This document shows positions 28,347 through 28,858 of a stretch of DNA of 28,858 bases, one piece after another (position 1 is the first letter of the stretch; each line of letters begins with the position of its first letter). Position numbers and translations under genes: made by a program. The stretch is from VAZQ01 sp035263865 (lineage in GTDB: Bacteria > Pseudomonadota > Alphaproteobacteria > Rhizobiales > Xanthobacteraceae): NCBI GenBank assembly GCA_035263865.1, contig DATFQX010000283.1, forward strand, positions 1 to 28,858, given 5' to 3'. The notes beneath the pieces are model-generated. The model searched no databases. It saw only the letters and a list, made by a program, of their open reading frames with translations, and was not told the origin of the DNA.

Positions 28347-28620
28347 TCAGCCTCTCCAAAAGTCCTTGAAACGGTCGGGCGCCATCTCGGTGTACCTGAG
28401 AGTGTGCTGGATGTTCTTGTGCCCGAGATAGTGCTGCAAGGCCCGCGTTGGCGAGCTTGAACCCGCAGGCATGACGCAGCATGTGTGGGTGGATCGGGAA
28501 AGGCATCTTGGCAGCCTCGCCGACGCGCTGGATGAGGCGGTGGAAGCCAATAGGACTGATTGCGTCTTTGGGGTAATCGCGGCGTAGCCTACGCAGCGCT
28601 AATGGGTTGCTCGAACTGGA
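28347..28620 (-). pseudogene. Tyrosine recombinase (phage-type integrase) C-terminal remnant with a frameshift
   Basis: Two minus-strand frames together rebuild the end of a tyrosine integrase. Reading from about 28620: NPLALRRLRRDYPKDA, GFHRLIQRVGEAAKMPFPIH, then HMLRHACGFKLANAG. The reading frame shifts near 28441-28448 and continues as RALQHYLGHKNIQHTLRYTE, ending DRFKDFWRG before a TGA. Box II (H-x-L-R-H) and the catalytic tyrosine in LRYTE are kept. The shift fits a deletion of about 13 nt, where related proteins have a short DGHD-like turn between LAN and TRAI. A stop at 28621-28623 and further scrambling truncate the N-terminus, and the box I arginine is missing. The gene cannot make a working recombinase. 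Confidence 0.8.
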
Positions 28621-28718
28621 TCAACACGGTCGCGACAGGATGCCACCGGGAGGGCGACAGTAGCGTTTTGCGCAGGTCGAGGTTAAATGCCGATTGCCGA
28701 TTCTCATCGCGACGTAGC

Positions 28719-28858
28719 CTCGAGCCCGAGCCCTCGCAGCTCGAACTCGACGGCAAGGCGCATTTCATGGCTTCGGTCGGCGAAACCGTAGGATTTGCCG
28801 ACTACGCGACCTTCATAGCAACTGACAAATACGTCCGCGAAAATCCTGAAACGCTCCA
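28719..28858 (+). pseudogene. Fragment resembling the C-terminal part of an ABC-transporter solute-binding protein, cut by the window edge
   Basis: A plus-strand frame open from about 28560 to the right edge encodes, near its end, LDGKAHFMASVGETVGFAD and ATFIATDKYVRENPETL. This resembles the second lobe of SsuA/THI5/NMT1-like nitrate, sulfonate or thiamine-precursor binding proteins (the 'TD.Y..NP..V' segment). The codons from 28602 to about 28718 look non-coding and overlap the integrase remnant region, so the 5' part is probably missing. Whether the right side continues into an intact gene cannot be seen. Identification is tentative. Confidence 0.4.

Overview
The window looks like a stretch of chromosome from a GC-rich alphaproteobacterium of the Hyphomicrobiales (Rhizobiales), perhaps near the Bradyrhizobium/Xanthobacteraceae side. 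This is inferred from GC-rich codon use and from the gene order ccmI-ccmE-ccmF-ccmH-degP-feuP-feuQ-glnE facing a PleC-like kinase and pepN, which I recall as a conserved core block in rhizobia. No database was searched, so the taxonomy is inference.

Layout from left to right. Positions 1-7845 hold housekeeping and small-molecule genes: a partial Mrp/ApbC iron-sulfur carrier (-), a 3-hydroxyisobutyrate dehydrogenase-like enzyme (+), a GST followed by an MBL-fold hydrolase (-, 2 nt apart), a membrane-anchored retroviral-type aspartic protease (+), dusA followed by a TauE/SafE exporter (-), and a cation diffusion facilitator (CDF) exporter (+). The CDF protein has three tandem C-terminal domains and a palindromic operator candidate upstream. 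Positions 7867-9918 hold a zinc alcohol dehydrogenase and an orphan Bug-family periplasmic binding protein (-). Positions 10107-15340 hold pepN and a two-PAS PleC-like sensor kinase (+). Positions 15415-26761 are one long minus-strand run: the cytochrome c maturation genes ccmI, ccmE, ccmF and ccmH, then the periplasmic protease degP, then a response regulator/sensor kinase pair of FeuP/FeuQ type, then glnE. GC-rich hairpins lie before and after degP, and a smaller inverted repeat lies between the regulator and the kinase. Positions 27094-27579 hold a glycine-zipper lipoprotein (-).

The right end (27904-28858) is different. It has a DUF5681 gene (+), a decayed tyrosine recombinase remnant (-) with an internal frameshift, and a fragment resembling the C-terminal part of an ABC transporter solute-binding protein running off the edge. 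I read this as the scar of a former mobile element.

How the genes work together: the ccm genes encode the heme handling and ligation part of c-type cytochrome assembly (the ccmABCD and ccmG genes are not here). DegP and the FeuP/FeuQ pair are envelope quality-control and sensing functions, and GlnE sets glutamine synthetase activity. The left-hand genes show no shared pathway. I found no rRNA, tRNA, CRISPR array or complete insertion sequence. Nothing here is clearly a new multi-gene system. The most distinctive points are the three-module CDF exporter with its upstream palindrome, and the frameshifted integrase scar.
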